Shown here: positions 23,454-33,456 of the stretch, piece after piece
How the letters are laid out: each line of letters starts with the position of its first letter
Numbering within the stretch: the first letter of the stretch is position 1
NCBI GenBank assembly: GCA_015178975.1
Contig: WHVD01000056.1
Location: 1-64,000 of the forward strand
Direction of reading: 5' to 3'
DNA: 64,000 nucleotides
Source of the DNA: Hysterangium stoloniferum
Taxonomy: Eukaryota > Basidiomycota > Agaricomycetes > Hysterangiales > Hysterangiaceae
Translations under genes and position numbers: made by a program
Notes under the pieces: model-generated
What the model was told of the DNA's origin: nothing
Database searches by the model: none
The model's input: only the letters and a program-made list of their open reading frames with translations

Positions 23454-24249
23454 ATGCTCCGCTCATTGCGGCCTTTAACCAGACTGACTGGGAGAGCGTC
23501 TGGCCATCCGTTTCGCACACAATTTGGTGTCAATTCTGCTGGTCGCGCGCGTGGAGTATCTTCTAGCACACACGGTCATTCAACCCAGTCAGATAAACCG
23601 TGGATTGTATGGTATATCTCTTGAGCTTTGACTGCTTTATTTATTATAATATCAGATCGGTTCCGCGTTGGTTTTTGGTCCTGCAGTAAGCGCTCTCATT
23701 CTCTAGCATATAACAAGCTGATCAATTTGGTTATATAGCTAATTTATCTTCTTGGCCCTGGTCAATCACCCAATGTTGTAACTGGGCATGGCGACCCGCA
23801 CAAGGACCCGCATCCCTCTGGACATGGTTCTGCCCCTGCGCCTGACATGCAAAAGGGTAACCCTCCCGTGGACCACGAAAGCGAAGAAAAGGCTGGCGAA
23901 GCGTCTGTGAGTACGTGTCTGTCTTCACTTGGACTCAGCTCTAACCCTTCTCCATTCTAATGAAAGGCTGCTAACGAAGATTCACAAGGGGGTATTCCTG
24001 AGAATGAACCTAAAGCTGTTCCCGATGTCCCCGCTGCAAAACCTGAAGACGGGAATGTGAGTCTACAAGGGCATTGCCGTAAATCCAAACCCAGTAACAC
24101 AATCTTTCAAGAGTCCCGATGTAACGGTAGAAGATAAGACACCAGATAAAGGCAGTGGCAACTCAAAGGCCCCAAGTAACCAGCAAAAAGATGCGGATAG
24201 TGAAGGCAAAGAACCCAGTGAAGGTGAAGTCAAAGATTCTCCCAAATAA
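23454..24249 (+). CDS. small predicted mitochondrial single-TM protein (192 aa), unknown function
   Basis: Five exons: 23454-23606, 23656-23685, 23739-23906, 23967-24056, 24112-24249. The start ATG opens MLRSLRPLTRLTGRASG, an Arg-rich acid-poor segment typical of a mitochondrial presequence. It is followed by one hydrophobic stretch, KPWIIGSALVFGPALIYLLG, which is only continuous if the 49-nt and 53-nt introns are removed and so supports the splice model. The remainder is hydrophilic: a His/Gly/Pro segment (GHGDPHKDPHPSGHG) and an acidic Lys/Glu/Asp/Ser tail ending EGEVKDSPK. No enzyme motif is visible. It resembles a tail-exposed inner-membrane protein, but the function is not known. Confidence 0.75.
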
Positions 24250-25407
24250 ATCCATGAACTATCGTAAGTGAAGTCTCTCAACTTCGTTTGAATAAAATAA
24301 AATATTCTTTGCAGGCTGCAAAGGTCTTGAGAACAGCGAAAGTTGAGGAGAATAACACCGTCGATGGTTATAGACTATCTATTTAAGTATTGGATCAATC
24401 AAATCATAGAAGAGAAGACATTAAATATCCCACCTGCTTAACGTTATGTCAGGTACACTCATAGGCTTATTTGTCTTATTGAGATAGTGAATTCATGGTT
24501 GTGAAACCGAAAGTATGGCCAAGGGAGAATGGTTCGCCAGTCTCCAGGGAATGTGTCCGGGATCCAGACAGACCCAACTGAATTGTAGGGTTAACTTCAC
24601 AGATGGCTCTCAAACGGACATTACAACTGTTATTATCAATAAGAGGACCAACACACACACTCCACCAATCACTCATCAGATCCTTAACCGAGTTAATGTC
24701 AATCAACGATCCAACAATGTGATTGGCAGGTTTAGAATCCAACGGAGTTAAAATCAGTTAAGGATCTACCAATGAACTTTTGGATCCTCAGAAGATCCCT
24801 AACCAATTTTAGCTCTTATAAGCATTCAATGATTGTTGGAGTTTATATAAAATGAGGCTTTACTAAGGATCCTAAAATTTTTTTGGAGAGGGGGGTTATC
24901 CCGGTGACAGTGATGAATAATTATGAATGATAAAACAAGACTCAAGAGTTGCAGTTGTCGGGAATGGTATTGTGCCGAGGACCAGGATGGTGGAAAACAC
25001 ACCTAATGTGGACAGTTTAGGTTTAAAGGATGGTGACCTTTCTCTTTAGTTTAATTAACGTTATTCGCGCTGGAATCACTCGATGATGGTACCTCTGACC
25101 CTAAGTGGGTTAACAATGCTTTCAAACAGATAAAATAATGGATCATTGTCTCCTTGGTCAAGCACAAATGGGAACTCACAATAACGTAACCTTAAAGAGT
25201 CAAACATGTGGTATACGTCTATTTCCTTCATAATACACCCTTTACCACCCAGATAAACATTCATACGATTTGATGACGGAAGCAACAATAAGACGACGCA
25301 GCAAGACAGAAGGAAATCCTACAGGGAGTGAGAATCGAAGGTATTGATTTGAAGATGGCCGTAATGATCCGAAGTAGAAACAAGATATGCGCCAATCATA
25401 ATTATAC
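24250..25407. other. intergenic, 1.16 kb, possible old repeat
   Basis: No gene recognised. An inverted pair GATCCTTAAC (24679-24688) and GTTAAGGATC (24757-24766) and several further AAGGATC/GGATCCT-like words suggest an old inverted-repeat element, but no target duplication was found. Confidence 0.35.
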
Positions 25408-28149
25408 CTAGCGCCCTCTATTACTGACGGACTTTCTTGGCCTTGTTGGCGTACTGTCATCGTCATTGAAGGGGGGCATCTGAATGGGTGCCGAGCTGCG
25501 AGTAATACGCCCGTCGAGTAGATTCCCGTCGGTAAGTACTCGGTCTTGACCAGACGAAGGTCCGGCAGACGATCCAGCTGAATTCCAGGCCGGGCCAGTT
25601 GCCGGGTCGTCCTCGTCAAGTGCCTCTTCTACAATATCCATATCACTAACTCCATCACCATGCGCGCCTTGATCAAAATCGTCTGCTTGATCTACGTCAT
25701 CATCATCTTCATCCTCATCGGAGAGATTATTTGATTCGCCGACCCAATCCTGGTCATCATCATCTCCTCCGAAATCCCATACATCCAAGTGGGTTTGATC
25801 AAGTCTGTTACTTGCTGCGACACACCACCTTCCGTCGAAAACAACTTGCCAAACGCCGGTTATGTTCGTCAGAAGATCACGGACCACAGACCCGTCACGA
25901 ACGTCCCACATCTTTAGCGTCCCGTCGGAGCCACTCAAGACCTTGAATTCGTCATGTTGAAAACATGTAATTGCACCTGTATGCGCGGCCAACGTGTGCT
26001 GCATCTGGCCGGTTGTGGGATCCCATATTCGGAGGGTTGAATCGGCAGCTGCCGAGACGAGATGAGATGGCGACAGGCCAAGCAGTCCCACGAGCGACGT
26101 ATGTCCTTGAAGAACATGCACGGCTTGCCCGGTCTTAAGGTTCCATATGCGGACAGTTCCGTCCATTGACCCGGAGCAGCATTGGTTGCGCACTGGGTCA
26201 AGAACAACACTGTAGACTATAGTACACATTAGCAACTATTCCATTAGAACCGACAGCTTGCCAACCTTTCTGTGTATGACCTGTCAAGGTCCAGGTACAG
26301 ACTCCATCAATAATATCCCACACTCGCACAGTACAATCATAGCTGCCCGAGACTAGCGTCCTTCCACGGGCCGCCAGAGCACGAACAGCTTGTTCGTGCC
26401 CAGTTAATAACCGTAAATGGTAGGGATTGTCATTGTTATCCTCCTGCAAGAAACGTCATGAGCACGCGGTTGCAAGTGAAAATAATACCATACCTCGGCA
26501 GGGTCTCCGTCCGAGTCATTAGCGCCGTAGCACATATACTCGGCTTCTCCAGGCCTAGGAAGTGTCCACACACGAAGAGAGTGATCCCGACTGCCTGTGA
26601 CGATTAGTGATCGTTTCGGCCATTTTTCTCTCCTAACTCCCCCACCCTCAATTTCGACTTCAAGCCACTCAGGTTTCACGATGGCAAGACATCGTACGGT
26701 ACTGGTATGCCCACCAAATACGTGTGTACATCTACCATTGGCGAGGTTCCACACTCGAACTGTCCTGTCTGTTGATCCGCTTACAAGGGTGTTCTTAGTT
26801 GCCGCTAGTGCCCAGACGCCGCCTTCATGACCTTCTAGTGAACGCAGCTGTGTCCCAGTAAGTGGACAGTAAACGTGGATCGAGTGATCATCTGAAGCCG
26901 AAATGATGCGGTTGTGGGAGAACAAGAGACATGTGACGACAGCTGCGCCGTGAGCGGTAAATGTTAAACGCCGAGGGTTGTTGTTGTTCATCCAACGTGT
27001 CCGGGTGAGGTGGCGAGATTTGAAAAGAATCTTAAATGGATGAGGTAGTGGTAACGCATTGGGTCCGGGAGCACCAAGCCGTAAACGCCGAGCGTTAACA
27101 GCATCGGAGAAAGCACGCTCGGTCTCGCCGCCGAACCAGATCCTTGTTGTCTTTAAAAGCTCTTGCCAAAGTATAGGATCAGAATCGATGATTGCTCGCC
27201 ATGATTTGGACACTCGTGATGCACGTGCCAGAGTAGAATAGGGCAGATAACTAAGGATAATGGAGGTTAACTCTGGGGGCAGCAGGGTCAAAAAGTCGCG
27301 GGCCAGAGTCGGGGTGAGAACGGAATGAAGAGTCCGTAAAACGGACAATGGCGAATGTCGCATTAGCGTGAGTAGGAGATGTGATTGCAGAGGTTGCGGG
27401 AGATTATTGAAGTGGGACAGAATGTTGGGCAATGTCATGAGCGTCGAAAGCGAAATATCAGGCTGAAATGGCGCATTCGATGCGCTCGGCTGGGGAGAGG
27501 ATGCCGTGCTGGAGGGTGCGGATGGCCAGATGTTGGTCGCAGGAGGCGACCCATTTGGCGAGGGCAAGGGCGAGGGCGGTGCCGCTGCATTTGTCGTGTT
27601 CATGGAAGACCCACGCAGATCCAAACCGGTGGCACGGGCCTTCTTTCGTGGCGGGGGGCTGCCGTTGGTGTTGTTGACCAGCGTTGGACTTAATGCCTCG
27701 ACGCCTTCCATTTCACTACCGATACTGTGTGATCGCTTTCGGCCGTATCGCTCGATCGCCTCCACAAGACCTACGGGCTGTTCCCTGCGAACTTCCTCGC
27801 CACGTTTCAGCATACGCCAGCCCCGGCCGGCAACGACCTCGTCTTCTTCAGCCATCTCCAGCTCTCCCTGTGATCCATCTTCGAACGTCGCACGGGCACC
27901 CCCAGGAAACTCGAGAGAAAATTTTCGAAGCGATCGCGGAAGATGTGCATTGAGAAGCGGGTATTGCTTGGGATCTTTGGGTGAGGATGGCGGAGGCAAA
28001 GGTGGGAGGGGGATTGGTGCGTAAGTCGTGGTGGTGGTGGTTGTCGTTGTCACACTGGAGCGTAGATGAGATAGGTAATATTAATGATCCGAATGTACTT
28101 ACACCGTGGTGTTCACTGACGGGGCAAGGTATATCGAGGGACGCGACAT
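25408..28149 (-). CDS. CDC4: F-box/WD40 substrate receptor of SCF ubiquitin ligase, Cdc4/Fbw7-type
   Basis: Predicted to recruit phosphorylated cell-cycle proteins to the SCF complex. Exon 1 (ATG at 28149, MSRPSIYLAPSVNTTV) is joined across an intron to a Thr run (from repeated ACN codons) and a Pro-rich region. Then come an RKKARA-like basic patch, a helical dimerisation-type segment (about residues 230-265), and the F-box at about 275-315 (LPPELTSIILSYLPYSTLAR). About seven to eight WD40 blades follow, for example SGSTDRTVRVWNL, TGSRDHSLRVWTL, SGSYDCTVRVWDI, SGSMDGTVRIWNL and SAAADSTLRIWDP. The C-terminus is acidic and disordered. Introns fall near 26.5 and 26.25 kb. Orthology to yeast CDC4 or S. 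pombe pop1/pop2 is inferred from architecture. Confidence 0.88.
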
Positions 28150-28306
28150 GCTCGTGGTAAGGGGACAGACGAAGAGCGGCGTCAAATGCTTCCGATGTGG
28201 ACTTTTATGGATGCACAAAGGGCAGCCCTTACTTTTTGATTTCCTGTGGAATCTATTGTACTGGGTATTAAACAGAGTGATACGAAATATCCCTATATTA
28301 GGTGTG

Positions 28307-29492
28307 CTAATCACTACTTTGTCTATTCTCTGGCATCCCCGCACGCTGGCTGCGACTTCTCATTCGTGGTCGTCGCTTCGCATACCACTCCCAAGCGAGT
28401 CGCACGACTTCCCCGTCTGCATCGTACGGCGTTGGTATTTCGCTATATCCTGGCCGGGCTGTAGGATGCCGCACATAGACTGCGGAGCATGTTGCAAAGG
28501 AAGGTTCAATATACGCTGGAATAAAGATAAACGGGGCTGCAAACTCCGGTAATGTGAAGGGCGTCAGATCCGCCCGCTTTGCCCACGGTTGAAATCGCCC
28601 GACTCGTTCCAATTCAGCTGGTCCCGTCCGTTCAGGCGTCGGCGGTACTTTTTCTTCATTTTCTTTCTCCGTTTCATTGGCCGAATCCTCTGATTTATCG
28701 GTCTGTTCATCCTCTGTGGCCGCAGATTCTATTTCTGCTTCACTCTGGTCGTCTTCGACTTGTTCAGCTACTGGACTGAGTTTCCGTGTTTCCCGTGTTT
28801 CTGGCCTCCGTAAAAATCGTATGGCATTAGGGTCGACAGACACCATGTCTCCTGGTGCTAAACGCGTGTTCGCATTTGAGTGCTGAATGATTTACGTCAA
28901 TTGGCATGCTTCGTAGAATGGTTATGACATACCACTTTTCCATTAAGCTTCACATTCCCATGAATAACAAGACGTCGCGCTTCATACACACTGTGTGCAA
29001 AGCAGCACCTGAAGATAAAAACGTCGATTCGCCGCTCTACTTCTGTAAACATCAGACTTCCGACAGGGGCCAACGCAATGTTAGCCTGTTGTTCTTCCTG
29101 CTTCTTCTGCATCGACTCCGCGACATCTTCGCGTTTTGCCCATTTCGCCACCGTTATAGAGTCACCTTTTGGGATTTTTCGGGAACGAATGTCCGGAAGT
29201 GTCGCAGGCAGGTACCACTTCTTAAAGATCTTCTCGTTAATATGGTCTCCGTGGTATGCTCTGACAAGGCGTTTTGAGATCCACCGTTGGTTGAAAAGCG
29301 ACAGGGATGTCCTCTCAAACTTAGATTCCGCTGCTTTTCCGCCGAGTGACCGCTGCCAAAGATTGTAAAGATTTCGCGGCGACCAGCTCTGTACAGTTGA
29401 TGGTTTAATAAAAACTGCGGTATTATGGGAAGGACATTAAGTACCATACGCGGGAGAGCCCGCGAGGCTGCAAAGACATTTTTGTCCCTCAT
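28307..29492 (-). CDS. NAM9: mitochondrial small-subunit ribosomal protein uS4m (Nam9-like)
   Basis: Structural protein of the mitoribosome small subunit, binding 16S-type rRNA early in assembly. The start at 29492 gives [16 protein letters not shown]; a 57-nt intron joins this to [14 protein letters not shown]. The core continues with [21 protein letters not shown] and an S4 RNA-binding domain, [20 protein letters not shown] and [13 protein letters not shown]. After a second intron come GDMVSVDP, an acidic insert of about 45 residues (Glu/Asp/Ser/Thr, near 28.66-28.8 kb) and the conserved mitochondrial C-terminus ending in [20 protein letters not shown] and [16 protein letters not shown]. 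Divergent from the glutaredoxin-like gene with only 48 bp between the start codons. Confidence 0.93.
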
Positions 29493-29525
29493 CCAGTGAT
29501 TCTTAAAAATGAAGAGTGGAAAAGA

Positions 29526-29533
29526 TCACGTGA
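29526..29533. promoter_or_regulatory. palindromic E-box TCACGTGA in a divergent promoter
   Basis: TCACGTGA lies in the 48-bp gap between the uS4m start (29492) and the glutaredoxin-like start (29541). TCACGTG is the Cbf1-type bHLH site in fungi and could serve both genes. Seen directly; function inferred. Confidence 0.5.
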
Positions 29534-29540
29534 CTCACTA

Positions 29541-29924
29541 ATGCCGTTACGTCTTCCACGCCTGACGTTATTCAGTGGACCAAACTGTTCTCTCTGCCAG
29601 GTAATGGCCATGCACTACACACATACACTTGATTCTTATTATTCTTCAGGTTGCCAAAGGTGAACTGGCCAAAGTCAGACAAACGGTAGGTGTTGTGTTC
29701 ATTCTCCTCGAGCTGAATTGACATTTACACCCGGCTTTCAGCATTCATTTGAGTTGGAAGTTATTGACATACACAGCGACCAAGGGAAGCCTTGGCGAAA
29801 TTGCTATGCGTGGTGGATACCAGTACTGCATCTCGAAGGGAAGGAAATAGCCAAAGGAAGATGGGATCAGACGAACATCAGAGAGGCTTTAGAGGCTTGG
29901 AAGAAGAACGAAAAGGCACCGTAA
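29541..29924 (+). CDS. glutaredoxin-like (C5orf63/YDR286C-type) thioredoxin-fold protein, 92 aa
   Basis: Small thioredoxin-fold protein of the glutaredoxin-like DUF836 group; biochemical role poorly known. Exons are 29541-29600, 29650-29685 and 29742-29924. It opens MPLRLPRLTLFSGPNCSLCQ with a CSLC (CxxC) redox motif at the end of exon 1. It continues VAKGELAKVRQT, FELEVIDIHSDQ, the WWIPVLHLEGKEI segment typical of the group (the proline before V is the cis-Pro position) and the terminal helix REALEAWKK. The last exon is overlapped in another frame by the start of the next gene. Confidence 0.85.
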
Positions 29925-30964
29925 AAGACATACCTGACGACGTGCACCCTTTGTTTTTTGTCGATTGTTATGGAAGCCCTAGTAGGGAGGTTGGAACAAC
30001 ATCAGATACAGGATGTCCTGTCTATGACCGTTATGATACTTTTGTTCTAGGCGGTGCCGAGGAATCAGATGAACAAGAGGCACTGAGGCATGTTGCTTCT
30101 GAGTTCGCGAGAAAATGCCATTTGCTCATTTTATGTAGGAATCGATGTTTCAATTGCGGCTCACCAGACCACACCGTCGCCAAGTGTGAGGAGCCACTGA
30201 ATCGCCCCCTGGTTGGACTCTCGCGTGCTATGTTTGAATTTTTCAGAAATACGCAGGGGGGCGAACCAGGACGACTGCATGAATATGAAGAGCGCAAGAC
30301 AGCGCGCGTGCACTGCCTGCAGTCTTTCCGCCCGGGTGCCATCTCGAGTGCATTGCTCCGGGACGCTCTTGGCTTGAATCTGGACGATAAGGACCAAGCT
30401 GGCAGAGTACCGTGGCTTTGGAATATGCTAGAATGGGGGTACCCCCCGGGCTGGTTTTCGGAGGAAGATCCCACGGCACTGGTGATGGCTCTTGTCGACG
30501 GTGAAGATATCTGGACGGACGGCGCAGATGCATCCCAGGTTTTTGATAATCCTATTCAGGTCGACACTGTGGAGACTCCGCATGCCATGCCACTAAGCGT
30601 GATACACGACAATGAGCCAGTCGCCACAACCCCCAACACAGGAAGCCCGCCACGTCGACGGCGTTGGGCCCATTATCAAACAGATTTGTTCTCCTCTGAC
30701 CTTCTTACAGTCTATTCAGGCCAGAGATTGTCGCCATTGTCGGCCAATGACGATCTTGCTGATCAGACTCAGAGGCGGAGCGTGCCACTGTGGCGTCGTC
30801 CAGACGCCTTCAGTGCTTTCGGCCCAGCGGGATGGCGTGAACTAGTAAATCACCAAGACAGCCAGTTAAGTAATACGCATCGATACGTCGATGGCGTTTT
30901 TGAAAGGAACAGCAGGAACATCAAAACAGAAGCCAATGACAGCGACATGGAACTCTCCGACTGA
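29861..30964 (+). CDS. CCHC zinc-knuckle and PSP-domain protein (ZCCHC8-like)
   Basis: Likely an RNA-processing protein. PSP domains occur in SF3b2-type splicing factors and in ZCCHC8 of the nuclear exosome-targeting complex. One open frame of 367 codons from ATG at 29861. It has a zinc knuckle CFNCGSPDHTVAKC (C-X2-C-X4-H-X4-C) near 30150 and a PSP-type segment PGAISSALLRDALGL followed by VPWLWNMLEWGYPPGWF near 30330-30460. The tail is polar with RRRRW and ends in an acidic MELSD. The only in-frame ATG before the knuckle is at 29861, inside the last exon of the glutaredoxin-like gene. Either the genes overlap or an upstream exon is missed, so the start is uncertain. Confidence 0.75.
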   Translation: MGSDEHQRGFRGLEEERKGTVKDIPDDVHPLFFVDCYGSPSREVGTTSDTGCPVYDRYDTFVLGGAEESDEQEALRHVASEFARKCHLLILCRNRCFNCGSPDHTVAKCEEPLNRPLVGLSRAMFEFFRNTQGGEPGRLHEYEERKTARVHCLQSFRPGAISSALLRDALGLNLDDKDQAGRVPWLWNMLEWGYPPGWFSEEDPTALVMALVDGEDIWTDGADASQVFDNPIQVDTVETPHAMPLSVIHDNEPVATTPNTGSPPRRRRWAHYQTDLFSSDLLTVYSGQRLSPLSANDDLADQTQRRSVPLWRRPDAFSAFGPAGWRELVNHQDSQLSNTHRYVDGVFERNSRNIKTEANDSDMELSD

Positions 30965-31232
30965 CATATCATGTTAAGACTTTAAATATTGGACTCTAAT
31001 AGTACAGTTTAAACCCGCATTTGAGAAATATAATAAACAAGGCAAAAGGCCCCTAATCATATCACGCAGTAGTCCAAATTAGATGACAAGAAGGTACTCT
31101 GGAGAAAGTCGTGAATAATGTGCAAATGTTGGGTGTGTAGACGATGGATGTCCGCATTGCAACTGCAAAGACGGAGATTATTTGGAGCGAGACATACGGT
31201 CATGACGAGAACATGTATAGATATTTCAGTCT
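30965..31232. other. convergent 3' region, no gene seen
   Basis: Intergenic space between two converging genes. AATAAA-like sequence occurs near 31030. Nothing else was supported. Confidence 0.4.
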
Positions 31233-33112
31233 TCAAGTGGGAGAGTATGCAGGCGGCGCATTTGTAGCGGAGCCTGGGGGATCATCGCGAGGAGTGGTAG
31301 AAGCTGGTCCTGCATCACTATGTACCACGACGGCATTGGCGCTATTCGCTGTTGTAGGTCGCTTAGCACTTCGAGGCCGGATTGGTGGCCGAGAGACGGT
31401 GGATTCTCCCGCTATTGACGCTGATGGCGGCGCCGGAGGGGCTGCACCAGGGGGCAAGGATGCGAGTAACCTATTTTTCTCAGTAGAACGTTGCGCTGCA
31501 AGGGGGACGAGGGGTACATGGTCCGTCGTGGCGCTCGGGAGAGCGGGTGGACTCTGCAACGCTCCGCCGGCAGAATTCGGTCTCGCAAGAGCTGCGGCTG
31601 GGTTTCTTGAATGGGTCGAGACATCTTGTCTGACAATTTCACCTCCAACAGACCATGAGCTCGGGGGTCGGTTGACAGGTCGCTCAAGTAAGGGCCGCGT
31701 CGACGCTGCAGCGCTGGAGGCGGTGGATAAATTATATGGTCGGGAAGTGTGACCTGTTAGGCTTGGTGCTTGTCCACTCGTTGATTCTCCTGTAGACAAT
31801 GCGCCCCCAGACGATGAGCGGGAGTGACTGTGCGGAACATTTAAGGCAGCGACGGAGTTGGGGAACGAATTGCCAAGATCCATTGATCCCAAAGGACTAC
31901 GGGGAGGACTTGGTGTCTCAGAGTGACCGACGAGACCGTACTGGTTGTGGATGAGAAAGGGATAATTTGAACAGTAAAGTGTTGCACATACGTGATACGG
32001 TCTCGGATCTACATCTTCACCATCGAGGACCATACGCGGGCGGCGTTCCTCCTTTTCATCCAGCTCCTCGTCGAATAAATCCTTCCAGCGTTTCGACCGC
32101 CGCCTGAGGCTAGATGATTAGTATATATAGCGGAAAGTAGCGCAAGGAAACATGCCAAATAAACCATATACCACCTATCACGGCGAGAAGGGCAATAACG
32201 CCTCCAACCACCCCGCCCACAATGGGGGCAGTCTTGTTAGATGTCTTTCCACCGCCATTCGCATCGTTCAAAGATGGAGCAGGCTGCGAGGTGACCACGA
32301 TGGGAGATGGCGGCAGGACAGATGTAACGACTACGCTAGTAACAACGACTGAACCGTTTGGCAGTGTAGTCGACGAGGACGTAGTGAACGTTGTTGGATC
32401 TAAAATGGAACGTGACGTGAGCGGCCTCGAGGAAGACGTAGACGATGAACTCGGACCGGATGAGATTGAAGATGGACTTGTTATAGACGAGGGCTCGGTG
32501 GGAGTGGTGCCGGGAGTGATTGGCGAGGAGGGAAGAGAAGTTGCGCAAGATGTTGAAAACAAAGTTCGTGTAGGGGCTGAAGTCGTAAATACCACAGGGA
32601 CGGTAACGATAACCGGCACCGAGACGGTCGAGATTTGACCTGCAGACGGAGAGTGTTAAAACTGCGGACAGGCGACTGCGGCCTTGCTCACCTGGGTTAG
32701 TGACTAGAAAGGTGGAGACTGTCGATGATAGACAACCAGCTGAGGAGGATGGGGCGGCAGAAGCAAGACATATTGTAGAGAGACTGGTCGATGTGGTTGG
32801 AGGTGAAGTAGTGACCGAAGTAGAGAAAGTCGTAGAGACTTGTTGAGATGTAGAAGTGAGGAGCTGAAACTGGGTTTCAGTAGCGACTGTGTTGCAGGAG
32901 GACATTGGCAACTGAGCCCAAAGCCGTTCTAATCTTGAAAGAGAGAGAGAAAGGGGAGACCTGGTAGGGATAAATGCATACCAAAGTTGTTTAGCGGCTT
33001 GAAGCCGTTTCCCGCGCACGCCTTGAGGCGAGGCGGTGCATTGAGATTCGGTCAGGAACAAGGAGCGACAGCTTGAAGTAATCTTTCTTTTTGCAGTTCT
33101 AGACCAATACAT
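31233..33112 (-). CDS. Ser/Thr-rich single-pass membrane protein (Mid2-like architecture), unknown function
   Basis: Several exons on the minus strand. A Thr/Ser/Val-rich presumably O-glycosylated ectodomain (32.9-32.3 kb; STSQQVSTTFSTSVTT, VVVTSVVVTSVLPPSP) contains four spaced Cys (SSCNTV, TICLAS, AGCLSS, TSCATS). It leads to one transmembrane helix, GGVIALLAVIGGIWFIW, at about 32170. The intracellular part starts RRSKRWKDLFDEELDEKEERR across an intron and ends in a long Pro/Ser/Ala-rich disordered tail (stop at 31233). This is the layout of fungal wall-sensor-like proteins, but no conserved sensor sequence was recognised. The 5' end is uncertain: the ORF reaches ATG at 33112 but no clear signal peptide is seen before the RLWAQLPMSSC segment, so a first exon may be missed. 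Confidence 0.65.
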
Positions 33113-33456
33113 ATTATTATCTCACAGAATCAATCTAAGCTTTTCCAAGATATATACCAAGTTACTACCAACTTAATATAAGCTACTAGGGCAACCCTCA
33201 ATCTCAATCAGTGACCCAAAGCTCTCCACAATTTGTCTCTGAGAGAGTACGTCCATGCATGCGCAATATCGGTGCAATTATTATTACTATTATTATTCCA
33301 AGTAATTATCCCTGCCACAAGTATGGCACTCCAGTTGGTTCTGGGCGCCTATGTTGTCGACGCGTTGGATCGCGTACACAAACCAATACGGCGTCCTCTT
33401 TCTATTGACATATTATCTATCGAACATCTTTCGACGCGCGTGATACTCTTCAACTT
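33113..33456. other. divergent intergenic region
   Basis: Probable shared promoter between the minus-strand membrane protein and the plus-strand gene at 33457. An ATT-trinucleotide run lies near 33278-33298. The ORF at 33233-33601 overlaps the next gene out of frame and is not supported. Confidence 0.4.

Noticed and set aside
23282..23569. 95-codon minus-strand ORF
   Set aside because: Antisense to the presequence exon of the small mitochondrial protein.
27506..28024. 172-codon plus-strand ORF
   Set aside because: Antisense to the Pro/Ser-rich N-terminal part of the F-box/WD40 gene; composition is a shadow of that repeat-rich region.
31144..31752. 202-codon plus-strand ORF
   Set aside because: Antisense to the Ala/Pro/Ser-rich tail of the minus-strand membrane protein.
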